Below are positions 8,792-17,879 of a stretch of DNA of 64,000 bases, in pieces. The first letter of the stretch is position 1. Every line of letters begins with the position of its first letter. The DNA is from JBHJGM01 sp050331815 (lineage in GTDB: Bacteria > Verrucomicrobiota > Verrucomicrobiia > Opitutales > JBHJGM01): NCBI GenBank assembly GCA_050331815.1, contig JBHJGM010000002.1, positions 62,001 through 126,000 on the forward strand, read 5' to 3'. A program made the position numbers and the translations under genes. Under the pieces are notes generated by a model. It did not search any database. It was not told the DNA's origin and worked only from the letters and a program-made list of their open reading frames with translations.

Positions 8792-10060
8792 ATGAAGGAT
8801 GTGGTCGTTACCGGCCTGGGATTCATCACGAGCATCGGCAACGACCGGGCCAGTGTGACCGAGAGCTTGCGCTCGTTGCGGCACGGCATCGCCGAGCACC
8901 CGGGGATGGTCAATATGGATTCGCCCGTAAAGCTGGCCGGGACGATCAAGGATTTCGATACGGACTCCATCGACTCGGAGGACTGGACCTATCCGTCCCG
9001 TTACCGGGTGCGTCGCGACGTGCTGCGCGGCATGGCCCCGCACGTCCTATACGGCTACTGCGCGATCGAGCAGGCCCTGGAGGAAGCCGAACTGACCCGC
9101 GAGGCGATCGCCAACGATCCGGCCACGGGCATGTTCACCGCCTCGAGCGGCTCGACCATGATGATGAACCATCAGATCAACCGCATGCATGAGCAGGGCA
9201 TCATGCGCTGCTCGCCGATGGGGATCGTCAACTCGGTACCTGGTACCCTCAGCTTCAACCTGGTGGCGCTGTACAAGGTGACGGGCTCCTCCTGCGGATT
9301 TGCCTCGGCTTGCGCCAGCAGCGGCCACGCCCTGGGCTTTGCTTTCGACGAAGTCGCCACCGGACGGCAGGACCGCATGATCGTGGTCGGCGGTGAGGAC
9401 TGGCATGTGAACACCATTTTGCCTTTCGCGGGCATGCGCGCACTCTCGCCCTCTCGGGATCCGGACACCGCCTCGCGTCCCTTTGATAAGGCGCGCGATG
9501 GCTTTGTCGGCACCGGTGGCGCGGTGGTGCTCATCCTCGAGTCCGCCGATCTTGCCAGGGAGCGGGGCGCGCCCTGCTATGCACACTTTCGCGGATGGGC
9601 GCAGGCTTCGGACGGACACAGCGTGGCCATCTCGCACCCGGAAGGCGACGGCCTGGTCCGCGCGATGCGGCTGGCCCTGAAGTCTGCTGGCATCGAGCCC
9701 GCAGAGATCCGTTACGTCAACGCGCACGCCGCTTCTACGCCCATCGGAGACGCCTCGGAGATGAAAGCGCTCAAGCAGGTCTTCGGCACGAATGGCTCCA
9801 GCCCGGCCATCAGCAGCACCAAGGCGCTGACCGGCCACGGGCTCTCGCTGGCGAGTATATTGGAAGCGGGTCTGTGCATCGCTGCCGGTAACGAATCGCT
9901 GACGCCCGGCTCCGCTCACATCTCCGAAATCGACCCGGAGGGCGCGGGCCTGCAGGTGCCGCGCACGACCGAAGCGCGCGCCCCCTGGCCGCTGATCAGC
10001 AACAGCTCGGGTTTCGGCGGGGCCAACGTCTGCCTAGTCTTTGATCAACCACTCTGGTGA
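8792..10060 (+). CDS. Beta-ketoacyl-ACP synthase (KAS II-like)
   Basis: A 422-residue condensing enzyme of the FabF/KAS II thiolase fold. It begins DVVVTGLGFITSIG. The active-site Cys sits in FASACASSGHALG (about residue 174), the first His in VNAHAASTPIGD (about 312) and the second in SSTKALTGHGLSLAS (about 350). The usual NAHGTST loop is NAHAAST, which suggests divergence from housekeeping FabF. The end is NSSGFGGANVCLVF, as expected. It lies 89 bases after the ACP-dehydratase fusion and overlaps the next gene by four bases, so the three genes are probably co-transcribed and act in one pathway. Confidence 0.92.
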   Translation: MKDVVVTGLGFITSIGNDRASVTESLRSLRHGIAEHPGMVNMDSPVKLAGTIKDFDTDSIDSEDWTYPSRYRVRRDVLRGMAPHVLYGYCAIEQALEEAELTREAIANDPATGMFTASSGSTMMMNHQINRMHEQGIMRCSPMGIVNSVPGTLSFNLVALYKVTGSSCGFASACASSGHALGFAFDEVATGRQDRMIVVGGEDWHVNTILPFAGMRALSPSRDPDTASRPFDKARDGFVGTGGAVVLILESADLARERGAPCYAHFRGWAQASDGHSVAISHPEGDGLVRAMRLALKSAGIEPAEIRYVNAHAASTPIGDASEMKALKQVFGTNGSSPAISSTKALTGHGLSLASILEAGLCIAAGNESLTPGSAHISEIDPEGAGLQVPRTTEARAPWPLISNSSGFGGANVCLVFDQPLW

Positions 10061-11322
10061 GCGACACGCAACGGGAACCACCACCGGCGCAGGCTTCGAA
10101 GGCAGCGAACGGCACGACCATCGTTTTTTTGTGCACAACGTTTCCGAAACCGACGGAAACCTTCCTGCAACGGGACTTGCGCGGTCTGCTGGCCCAAGGG
10201 CTCACCCTGGAAATCCACAGCCTGTGGGGCGGGCAAGCGCAGTGGGAAGGCCAGCGCGTGCGTCGTTTTTCCCGGCTGCGTTTGCTGGAGCTGCTGTGGA
10301 AGCTGCCCTACTGGGCCCTGCGTCGACCGGCCACCCTGGCGCGCACGCTGGAGCAGGTCTGGTCGCGCCCCTTGCCGGACACGCTCAACTTTTCCGAGAC
10401 GGCCATGGGGCTGGCCTATGCCATCGTGCAGGCCGGCCGTTTTCAACAAAAGCCCCCGGCGCTTTTTCACGGGGCCTGGGCGACGATGCCAGCCACGGCA
10501 GCCTGGCTTCTCGGTCGGCTGACGCAGCGCCCTTACAGCTTCGGCGCACATGCCTACGACGTGTTCCGCCATGGAGGGGACTGGCTTTTGCCGGAGAAAC
10601 TGCGTCACGCGGCACTCGTGCACACCAGCACCAGTTCCGCCAGGGATGAACTGCGCCGCCGTGGTGCCCGCGATGAGCGCCTGCTGCTCTCGCGCAGAGG
10701 CCTGAACGCGTTTCCTCCGCTCAAGCCGTTACGGCGTCCGCGTGAACCGCTGCGCCTGCTGAGCGTGGGTCGTCTTGTGAATAAAAAAGGGTACCGGCGT
10801 CAGCTCTGGATCTACCGGGCGTTACTGGAAGCCGAGGTGCCTTTTGAGGCGCGCATCGTGGGGGGTGGACCGTTGCGTGCCGAACTCGAACGTATGGTCG
10901 GCTACCTGGGCTTGAAGGCAAGAGTCGCCTTGCTGGGCGCTTTGCCTGGCCCGCGCGCGCAGGAGGAATTTGTCTGGGCCGACTTGTTTTTGTTTACCGG
11001 CCGCATCGCCCCGAACGGCGACCGCGACGGTTTGCCCAACGTGATTCCCGAAGCCATGGCGCATGGCTTGCCCGTGATCACCACGCCGATCGCTGGCACG
11101 ACCGAGGCGATCGAGGATGGCCGGCGCGGGCAGGTGCTCCCGCTTTCGGAGGAGGCGCATGCGCCCGCCTGGGTCGAAATTTTGCAGCGCCTTGCCACAG
11201 ATGATGCCCTGGCGGAGCGCTGGCGGGCGGAAGCGCGTGCGTGGGTCGAGGAACGTTTCAACGCCGAACGCAACACGCAGGCGCTGGCAACGGGGCTGCG
11301 ACGGGCCGCGGGCCTGACCTAG
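10057..11322 (+). CDS. Glycosyltransferase family 4 (GT-B fold)
   Basis: 421 residues starting at GTG 10057 inside the ketosynthase stop (GTGA overlap), a sign of translational coupling. The N-terminal acceptor domain begins IVFLCTTFPKPTETFLQRDL, the form seen in GT4 colanic-acid/exopolysaccharide transferases. The donor domain has LLSVGRLVNKKGY, a VGGGPLRAELE segment and the ExE-type loop NVIPEAMAHGLPVITT, where the conserved Glu contacts the nucleotide sugar. No membrane segment. Being coupled to lipid-building enzymes, it most likely glycosylates a lipid; donor and acceptor are unknown. Confidence 0.88.
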   Translation: MSDTQREPPPAQASKAANGTTIVFLCTTFPKPTETFLQRDLRGLLAQGLTLEIHSLWGGQAQWEGQRVRRFSRLRLLELLWKLPYWALRRPATLARTLEQVWSRPLPDTLNFSETAMGLAYAIVQAGRFQQKPPALFHGAWATMPATAAWLLGRLTQRPYSFGAHAYDVFRHGGDWLLPEKLRHAALVHTSTSSARDELRRRGARDERLLLSRRGLNAFPPLKPLRRPREPLRLLSVGRLVNKKGYRRQLWIYRALLEAEVPFEARIVGGGPLRAELERMVGYLGLKARVALLGALPGPRAQEEFVWADLFLFTGRIAPNGDRDGLPNVIPEAMAHGLPVITTPIAGTTEAIEDGRRGQVLPLSEEAHAPAWVEILQRLATDDALAERWRAEARAWVEERFNAERNTQALATGLRRAAGLT

Positions 11323-11328
11323 AAGGCC

Positions 11329-12285
11329 TTACTCCGCCGGCTGTGGTTGTGCTGGGGGCGGCGTGTCGGCATCCGAATCGAGCAAGCCGGTCACATCTTC
11401 GACGGTTTCTTCCACAACTTCGGCGGCTTCGAGAATGGCGGCCGCGGTTGGGGCGGTCTCTTCAACTGTGGTGGTGGGCGTCGAAGTTGCCGGGGCGTTG
11501 GCGTGGGCTCGGGTGGCGGCTTCGGCCGCTTCGATGGTGGCCAGGTCGGGATGCTGTTGCAGCAGGGCAGTGGCCTGCTGCTTCCAGGGCGCGTTGGGGA
11601 TGATGCCGATGTCGCGAATGCTCGAAAGGGTGGAACGTGCCTGCACGAAGTTGCCCTCGCCCATATAGAGCGCCGCCAGATGGTGCCCGGCCTCATGCCG
11701 AACGGAATTGAGCAGGGAGGGATCGCGAAAGATGGTTTCGAGGTTGGCTCGGCCGGCTTCGGTATCGCCAAGCTTGATTTGCGAGACGGCTTCGCCCAGA
11801 CGGGCCACGCCGAGCAAGCGTGTGTCCGTCAGCGAGGCTTTTGCGTCAGCGTAGTGCTGGGCCGCGCTTTCGTAATTGTTTTCGGCATAGGCCGAGTGGG
11901 CCACTTCGAGCAGGGCGGCTCCAGCCAGAGGCGCGCCAGTGTGGTTGCTGGCGAATTCGATCTTTTGCTCAATGGTCGTGGCTTGTTGGAAATCTTCCTG
12001 GAGCGCGGTCTGGCGTGAGGCCTGCCAGGCGGCGTAGCCCGTCACGAAGAGCACAGCCAGAAACAGGCCGACCAGCGTGGCCAGGACCCAGGTACGGTAT
12101 TTCGACCAGTAAAACCAGACACGGTCCTCGAAATCGAAGTCCTTCTCGATGGCCACCAGATTGCGATCGTCGTCCTTGGGGACGGCTCCGCGCACAATTT
12201 CCGAACCCGACGGCGGCGGGGTGCTTGTTCCGGCTGCGGCGACGTTTCCAGAATCGCGTTTGGTTTCTTCGGGCTCCCGGCTCAT
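11329..12285 (-). CDS. Single-pass membrane protein with TPR-like periplasmic domain (YfgM-like)
   Basis: 318 residues. An acidic cytoplasmic N-terminus (1-68) is followed by one transmembrane helix (WVLATLVGLFLAVLFVTGYAAW, about 69-90), then an alpha-helical region with TPR-like repeats (Ala-rich helices such as AYAENNYESAAQHYADA), and a low-complexity Thr/Glu/Pro tail. This matches the YfgM/TPR_21 layout, a SecYEG-associated ancillary protein in E. coli, but similarity is by architecture only. It follows CheA on the same strand after a 134-base gap and converges with the glycosyltransferase gene seven bases away. Confidence 0.6.
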   Translation of the reverse strand: MSREPEETKRDSGNVAAAGTSTPPPSGSEIVRGAVPKDDDRNLVAIEKDFDFEDRVWFYWSKYRTWVLATLVGLFLAVLFVTGYAAWQASRQTALQEDFQQATTIEQKIEFASNHTGAPLAGAALLEVAHSAYAENNYESAAQHYADAKASLTDTRLLGVARLGEAVSQIKLGDTEAGRANLETIFRDPSLLNSVRHEAGHHLAALYMGEGNFVQARSTLSSIRDIGIIPNAPWKQQATALLQQHPDLATIEAAEAATRAHANAPATSTPTTTVEETAPTAAAILEAAEVVEETVEDVTGLLDSDADTPPPAQPQPAE

Positions 12286-12419
12286 GAGGGGGTCTAAGCA
12301 AGCAATGTTGCTGTATACTTGGTGGAGGAAAGCCGTGTAGCATCACCCGGCTGACTGCGGGCGTCAAGGCCTGTTGGGGCTGCCGGGTTCGCCTCGGCTC
12401 CCAGCGGAAACAGTCTGTG

Positions 12420-14705
12420 TTAGCTGCCGTTGAAGCTGAACAGGGTGGAGGGATCCAGGATCAGGGCGATGGTGCCGTCGCCCAGAATCGCGCCACCGGC
12501 GATGCCTTCGAGGCCTTGCATCAGATTGCCGAGACTCTTGATGACGACCTCCTGCTTGCTGACCATCTCGTCCACAAGCAGACCGTAAGGCTTTCCAAAG
12601 TGTTCGGTAATGACGATGATACCATCGGTGAGTTTCTGAATCTCCGTCTCGATGCAGAAGCGCTCGTGCAGGCGAACGATGGGGACCGTCTTGCCCCGCA
12701 GGTCGAGGACCTCGGCACGACCCTGGATGGTGGCCAGCTGATCGGGTGTCGCACGTAGGGCTGCCTTCACGGAAGTCGTTGGCAGGATGAACTTGTCCTG
12801 GCCCACGCGTACAACCAGACCGTCGATGATGGCCATGGTCAGCGGCAGCTTGACCTTGAAGACCGAGCCCTTGCCCAGGAGCGATTCAATTTCCACGGTG
12901 CCGCGCAAGCGCTCGATGTTTTTGCGGACCACGTCCATGCCCACGCCGCGCCCGGACACGTCCGTGACCTGAGCGGCGGTCGAGAAGCCCGCCATGAAAA
13001 TGAACTGGAAGACCTCGGCGTCGGTAAAGGTGTCTTTTTCGCCGCACAGACCCCGCTCGCGGGCCTTGGCCAGGATTTTTTCACGATCCATGCCGCGTCC
13101 ATCGTCGGAGAGCTCAATGACGATATTGCTGCCCAGATGATAGGCTGAAAGCTTCACGGAGCCCTCGGGCTTTTTCTTTGCCTTCACGCGATCTTCGGGC
13201 GATTCGATGCCGTGGTCGATCGCGTTGCGGACCATGTGCACGAGCGGATCGCCGATCTGCTCGACCACCGTGCGGTCAAGTTCGGTATCCTCGCCTTCGA
13301 GGATCAGGTGAATCTTCTTGTCGCACTTGCGGGCCAGGTCGCGCACCAGCCGGCTGGTCTTCTGGAAAGTGGGCTTGATCGGCACCATGCGCAGGGCCAT
13401 CGAGGTGTGCTGTAACTCCTTGGTGATGCGGTGCAGTTGGCTCAGGTTGCGCTGCATCGGGGTGTTCTCCAGCGCTTCCTCGCGGGCACTTTCAGCCAGC
13501 TGGCTCTGCACTATGACCAACTCGCCCACCATATCCATCAGATTGTCCAGCTTGAGCGTGTTGACGCGAACGGTGGCCCGCTCGGCGGCGCTGGTCGCGC
13601 CTGCGTTGGCTGCGCCGGGGCTGCCGGGCTCGGCCTTGGCTTCGGCGGCGACCGCTTCGTGGACTTCCGGCATGGCCACCGCCGTGTTGCCGCCGAATTC
13701 GCCGGGCTGGCCGTTGCGTGGAAAATCCTCAACCGGCTCGTCGAGGGACTGCGGCTGCTGATCGAAAAAGCCCTTCGTAGCACTGGTGGCTGTGGCATCC
13801 GGTGTTTCCTCGGATGCGAGGCCGCCGACCTCAAACGGCTCGCCCGCCAAGGCGGCTTCGGAGGCGCGCTGCACCCTCCAGACCAGATCGGATACCGGGA
13901 TCACCTCGGCCGGCAGGAGGTCCTTGTCCAAGGCCAGACTGATTTGATCGACCTGCTGCTGGAGGGTATCCCGCGCCTCCAAAATCAGGTTGATGAGATT
14001 GGAATCGAGAACGAACTTGCCGTTGCGGGCGTGGTCGAGCAGCGATTCCACCTCGTGGGCCAGCCCCTGAATGGGTCCTAGGTTCAGAAAGCCAGCAACA
14101 CCTTTGATCGTGTGAAAGGCCCGAAAAAGCGCGGACATGCTGTCGGCGTCCTCGGGTTCGTTCTCGATGACGAGCGTGGCCTGTTCGATGGCTTCGAGGT
14201 GCTCCAAGGCCTCGGTTTGAAATTCCCCTAACAACTCGCGATCCGCTTCCAGATTCAGGTTGAGCAGCACGTCGAGTTCCTCGGCGATTTTCGCCTTGGC
14301 GGACGCCGCGTCCGGGCTCGCGTCGGAGTCCGGGGTGCTGGTTGAAGCGGAACCTCCCTGGCTGCTGGAGGCGGCGGTAAAATCTTCAAAACTTGTAAAA
14401 AGCTCGAGCGGGCGTCCGGCTTTGAGCGCGGACAGGGAGGCTTGAGCCCAGGTGGCGAACTCCGAAACGTAGGCAATGGTGGCCTCGGTCCAGGGGGAGG
14501 CGTTGTCGAGCAGGCCATCCAGAACTTTGCGCGCACGTGTGACCGAATCGGTCAGGATGTCGTCCTCGATGCAGGAGTCAGCCAGGTCACTCAACAGTGA
14601 GTAAGCCGGCAGGAGCCCCTCATCGGTCTTGGGAGCGGCCAGCACGATTTCTGAAGCAAGCCGATTGAGCGCGGATTCGAAGGTAGCAAGGTTTTCAGCA
14701 TTCAT
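12420..14705 (-). CDS. cheA: Chemotaxis histidine kinase CheA
   Basis: A 761-residue soluble sensor kinase that phosphorylates itself and passes phosphate to CheY. Domains in order: a roughly 110-residue N-terminal helical region not typical of CheA, an Hpt domain with LFRAFHTIKG (phospho-acceptor His198), the dimerisation helices (LDNLMDMVGELVIVQSQLA), the kinase domain with N box LVHMVRNAIDHGIE, G1 DDGRGM and G2 GRGVGMDVV, and a C-terminal CheW-like domain ending near GTIALILDPSTLF. There is no obvious separate P2 domain. Its partner CheW lies 33 kb away beside flagellar genes; no receptor or CheY is in the window. Confidence 0.96.
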   Translation of the reverse strand: MNAENLATFESALNRLASEIVLAAPKTDEGLLPAYSLLSDLADSCIEDDILTDSVTRARKVLDGLLDNASPWTEATIAYVSEFATWAQASLSALKAGRPLELFTSFEDFTAASSSQGGSASTSTPDSDASPDAASAKAKIAEELDVLLNLNLEADRELLGEFQTEALEHLEAIEQATLVIENEPEDADSMSALFRAFHTIKGVAGFLNLGPIQGLAHEVESLLDHARNGKFVLDSNLINLILEARDTLQQQVDQISLALDKDLLPAEVIPVSDLVWRVQRASEAALAGEPFEVGGLASEETPDATATSATKGFFDQQPQSLDEPVEDFPRNGQPGEFGGNTAVAMPEVHEAVAAEAKAEPGSPGAANAGATSAAERATVRVNTLKLDNLMDMVGELVIVQSQLAESAREEALENTPMQRNLSQLHRITKELQHTSMALRMVPIKPTFQKTSRLVRDLARKCDKKIHLILEGEDTELDRTVVEQIGDPLVHMVRNAIDHGIESPEDRVKAKKKPEGSVKLSAYHLGSNIVIELSDDGRGMDREKILAKARERGLCGEKDTFTDAEVFQFIFMAGFSTAAQVTDVSGRGVGMDVVRKNIERLRGTVEIESLLGKGSVFKVKLPLTMAIIDGLVVRVGQDKFILPTTSVKAALRATPDQLATIQGRAEVLDLRGKTVPIVRLHERFCIETEIQKLTDGIIVITEHFGKPYGLLVDEMVSKQEVVIKSLGNLMQGLEGIAGGAILGDGTIALILDPSTLFSFNGS

Positions 14706-14856
14706 GGCCGTGGCGCAGCATCTGAACCTCTCCGCCGCCGTTCGCGTGGCGGATTGCGAGGTCCATCCCTAATAGTCGTATGCACCCGGTTTCGCTAAAG
14801 ACCCCGTCCCCCACAAAGAGGTTGTTTCTAACGACTTGTAGCCAAGGGCCTGAAAC

Positions 14857-14890
14857 AAAAAAGGCCCCGCCGTGAGCGGAGCCTTTTGAA
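14857..14890 (-). terminator. Terminator of the pilus-like operon
   Basis: On the minus strand CAAAAGGCTCCGC pairs with GCGGGGCCTTTT across a CTCACG-type loop and is followed by T residues. It lies just downstream of the secretin stop, closing the five-gene operon. Confidence 0.85.
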
Positions 14891-14909
14891 AGCATGCATG
14901 GCGCTGAGC

Positions 14910-17780
14910 CTATTCCCCGGAACTGCCCCCGAGGTCGAGCGTGCGCGTGATCGGGCCTCCCGGGGTCAGGATGGTCGAGGGCTTGAAGACCTGATTGCGG
15001 ACCTCGGTGTCTTCGTTGAGCGGCGCTCCACCGGGCGAAATCAGTCGCGCGGTCACGAAGATCATCAGGTTGGTCTTCAAGGAGGACTCGCCCTCCGAGC
15101 GGAAGAGCCGACCCAGCCCGGGTATGTCACCGAGAATCGGCACTTTGTCTTCCACACGCGATACCTCTTCGCGAGTCAGACCCCCCATGATGACGGTGGC
15201 TCCGTCAAAAATGGTGACTTCCGTGCGAATCTGGCGCACCGAGAAAATAGGCTGAAAGAACCCGGAGGGTACCGTGACCGTGGTGGTGCCTGAGATTGCG
15301 ATGCTTTGGCCGCCGTATTCAACGAAGCCTTCAAATTCGGTGACGGTCGGCTCGATCCGCAGGGAGATGCGGTCACCACCTTCGACCTGCGGCTGAACGT
15401 TCATCTCCACCCCGATGCGACGGGTGGTGAAGTCCTGCGGCGTACCCGCGGTGATGGCCACACTCGTGCCGCCTCCACCTAAAAGTGTGCCGCCGCCAGC
15501 CTGGCTGACTTCCGCTTCAATGTCTCCGTAAGATTCCGGATAGCGCAGTTCTTGAGCAACCACGATTTCCGCCGTCTTGCCGGACAACACCGTCAGGCGC
15601 GGTGCGCTCATCAGGTCGGTGCCTGCCTGCTGCTCAAGCGCAGTGATGACGAGGTTTACATTCCAGTCGTCGACAACGCCAAAAACGTTAGCCGAACTGA
15701 TTGTATCGGCCGCAAGATTAAGGGCGCCCGGAAACGTCGGAGCCTGATTGATAATTGGGGTATTATCCGTGACCGAAGTGGTATTGGTGGAAGCTATACC
15801 GGTGACCGGATCGAAGACAGTTGCAGTATCAAAGGTCGTTTGCGTGACATTACCGTTGCCGAGGGTCGAGCTGGCGGTCGCGAATGCGGACGAAAGTGAG
15901 CGTATATTGCCAACTGGGGTGGGCAGGCCCGCAATATCAGAGCCCTCTGAAACAACGCTCGGTCCGTCAAACGTGCGGTAGACGTTGTTGGCACCGTTGT
16001 TGACGTTCCAATTGAAGCCGAGCTCCTCAAGCACGCCTTCTTCGACCTCGATGAATTTGGATTCAATTTCAACCATCTCAATCGTGACGAAGCGCCGCAG
16101 AATATCGCGGATCTGTTCATGCGCCTGCGCGCTATGCGTAACGATGATTTGGTTACCGGTGAAGGCGAGGCGCGCACCGGTGGTGCCTTGAAAGTCTACG
16201 CCCGCGTTTTCGAAGAAGGTGCGAATCTGCTCGCCACGCTGCGCATTTTGGTCGCCGCCGCCGCCGCTGCCGCCAAACGGGTCTCCGCCGCCCCCGCCTG
16301 CCGCGAAGGGATCGAAGACGCCACCGCCTCCGCCGCCACCCCCGCCGGTGCCGGTATCCACGCCCATGCGGATCAGCATCTGAGCGGTGATGTCATAAAA
16401 TTCGGTGCGCAAGCGTCCGCCGGCTCCGGAACCCCCAGCGGCTGGTTGAACGCGAATGACCCCATCACCCCCAATGGTGTATTCCCACTCAACGGTACTG
16501 GTGACCAGCTCGAGGATCGTGTCGAGCGACTCCTGCTGATTGAGCGTGACACTTACATTCGGGATCGGGCGACCTCGGGCAAACAGGACGATGTTCAGGC
16601 CGAGCCGATTGCCCTGCTCGTCAGTAATCGGGCTGTAGCGCGTGGAAGCCTCTGCGAGCGTCTCCATGGCGCGGTCGAGGGGCACGTCGGTGAAGCGAAC
16701 AAAAGGAATCAAGGTATTCGCCAATTGCTCTCGAACTTGTCTGATAATGCCGACTTCTTCAGCGTCCCCGGGTCCTTCCTGGCGCGTGTAAATACCGGGC
16801 GGGGTCCAACCCTTGTTCACAGCTTCAAGCAGTTCCTCGCGGGTGCGGACGCGGTCGTTATAAGATGCGTCAGCGAGGTCTTCGGCGATGCGCACCAAGA
16901 ACGCCTTCGCCTCGACGTTGTTCGGGTCGAGCTTGCTGGCCAGATTGAAGTCGCTGCGGGCACCAACCAGGTCGCCCATCAGGTAGCGGGCGCGGCCTTC
17001 AACCAGAGCTTGTTCCACGCGCGCTTGTCTGGCGGCAAATTCCGGAGCCAAATCCTCGAGGCCGTAGTTGAATGGATTGTTGCGATGGCCGCGGATGGCG
17101 GCGCGCGCGTCACGGGAAAAGTCATCATTGCCGGCGACCTGCACATAATCCGCGAGGACCAGGTCAGCGGCGCCCGGGTCGTTGGATTCCAGCGCCATGA
17201 CAATCTGGGCTTCGCTGACGTCGCCGAGCATGTCGATCAACTCTTCACGCACGTCGGTGGTGCCGGGCGAGGCAGGGATGTTTACGAGCGCGCCACGGAG
17301 CACGTTGCCCGCGGCGGCAAATTGCTCGGCCTCTGCGAGCTGTTCGGCGTCCTCCAAGGCCTGTTCGGCAGCGGCTTCGGCGTCGGCAACCACAGATGTC
17401 GCGCGGTTGAGCAGGCCCTCGATGGACGAATCGGAAGCCTGTACGCCGCCGGTTGATGGTCCACCCACATCGGGCGCTTGTCCGAGGACGGTCGGCTGAC
17501 CGCTTTGGCTGCGCTCGAGGTCGGTCTTATTCTTTTCAAAAAGCGTCTGAACGGCGGTGTTGCCCGGGTCCAGACGAATCAACTCTTCCAGCAGGCTGTT
17601 GGCCTGGGCAAAATCTCCCTGCAGACGCGCCTCCATGGCACGACCGAGGAGCTCGCTGCGAGCTTCGGCCGAAGACTGGGCGGCTGCCGGCAAGGGTGCG
17701 AGGGACAATCCGCCAACCAGTCCCGTCAGCAGACACACTGCCAGGACCCGGAGGGCGTTACACAAGGGGAATCGTTTCAT
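14910..17780 (-). CDS. Pilus-like outer-membrane secretin (Amuc_1098 / PilQ-like)
   Basis: 956 residues from ATG 17780, chosen because a signal peptide follows at once (LCNALRVLAVCLLTGLVGGL, cleavage near AAAQS); an in-frame start at 17852 would bury it. After the signal come a helical TPR-like N-terminal region (about 35-330), then STN/N0- and N1-type domains, and a C-terminal secretin beta-barrel containing NLVITALEQQAGTDLMSAP and the secretin signature KVPILGDIPGLGRLF. A Gly-rich linker (about 477-505, runs of 5-9 Gly) interrupts the N-domains. It would form the outer-membrane gate of the pilus-like machine encoded upstream. Last gene of the operon, as in Akkermansia. Confidence 0.92.
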   Translation of the reverse strand: MKRFPLCNALRVLAVCLLTGLVGGLSLAPLPAAAQSSAEARSELLGRAMEARLQGDFAQANSLLEELIRLDPGNTAVQTLFEKNKTDLERSQSGQPTVLGQAPDVGGPSTGGVQASDSSIEGLLNRATSVVADAEAAAEQALEDAEQLAEAEQFAAAGNVLRGALVNIPASPGTTDVREELIDMLGDVSEAQIVMALESNDPGAADLVLADYVQVAGNDDFSRDARAAIRGHRNNPFNYGLEDLAPEFAARQARVEQALVEGRARYLMGDLVGARSDFNLASKLDPNNVEAKAFLVRIAEDLADASYNDRVRTREELLEAVNKGWTPPGIYTRQEGPGDAEEVGIIRQVREQLANTLIPFVRFTDVPLDRAMETLAEASTRYSPITDEQGNRLGLNIVLFARGRPIPNVSVTLNQQESLDTILELVTSTVEWEYTIGGDGVIRVQPAAGGSGAGGRLRTEFYDITAQMLIRMGVDTGTGGGGGGGGGVFDPFAAGGGGGDPFGGSGGGGDQNAQRGEQIRTFFENAGVDFQGTTGARLAFTGNQIIVTHSAQAHEQIRDILRRFVTIEMVEIESKFIEVEEGVLEELGFNWNVNNGANNVYRTFDGPSVVSEGSDIAGLPTPVGNIRSLSSAFATASSTLGNGNVTQTTFDTATVFDPVTGIASTNTTSVTDNTPIINQAPTFPGALNLAADTISSANVFGVVDDWNVNLVITALEQQAGTDLMSAPRLTVLSGKTAEIVVAQELRYPESYGDIEAEVSQAGGGTLLGGGGTSVAITAGTPQDFTTRRIGVEMNVQPQVEGGDRISLRIEPTVTEFEGFVEYGGQSIAISGTTTVTVPSGFFQPIFSVRQIRTEVTIFDGATVIMGGLTREEVSRVEDKVPILGDIPGLGRLFRSEGESSLKTNLMIFVTARLISPGGAPLNEDTEVRNQVFKPSTILTPGGPITRTLDLGGSSGE

Positions 17781-17879
17781 GAATAGATTTCGAGTTTGGA
17801 TAAGGCGTCCCAGCGGACCGGGGCGGCGTTTCAGGGGTTTGATTGCAAGCAATCCAAAGAAAAAACAGCAGAATATGCG

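Noticed and set aside
16119..17456. 445-codon plus-strand frame opposite the secretin
   Set aside because: It reads as an antisense shadow of the conserved secretin gene, with no recognisable motif of its own.
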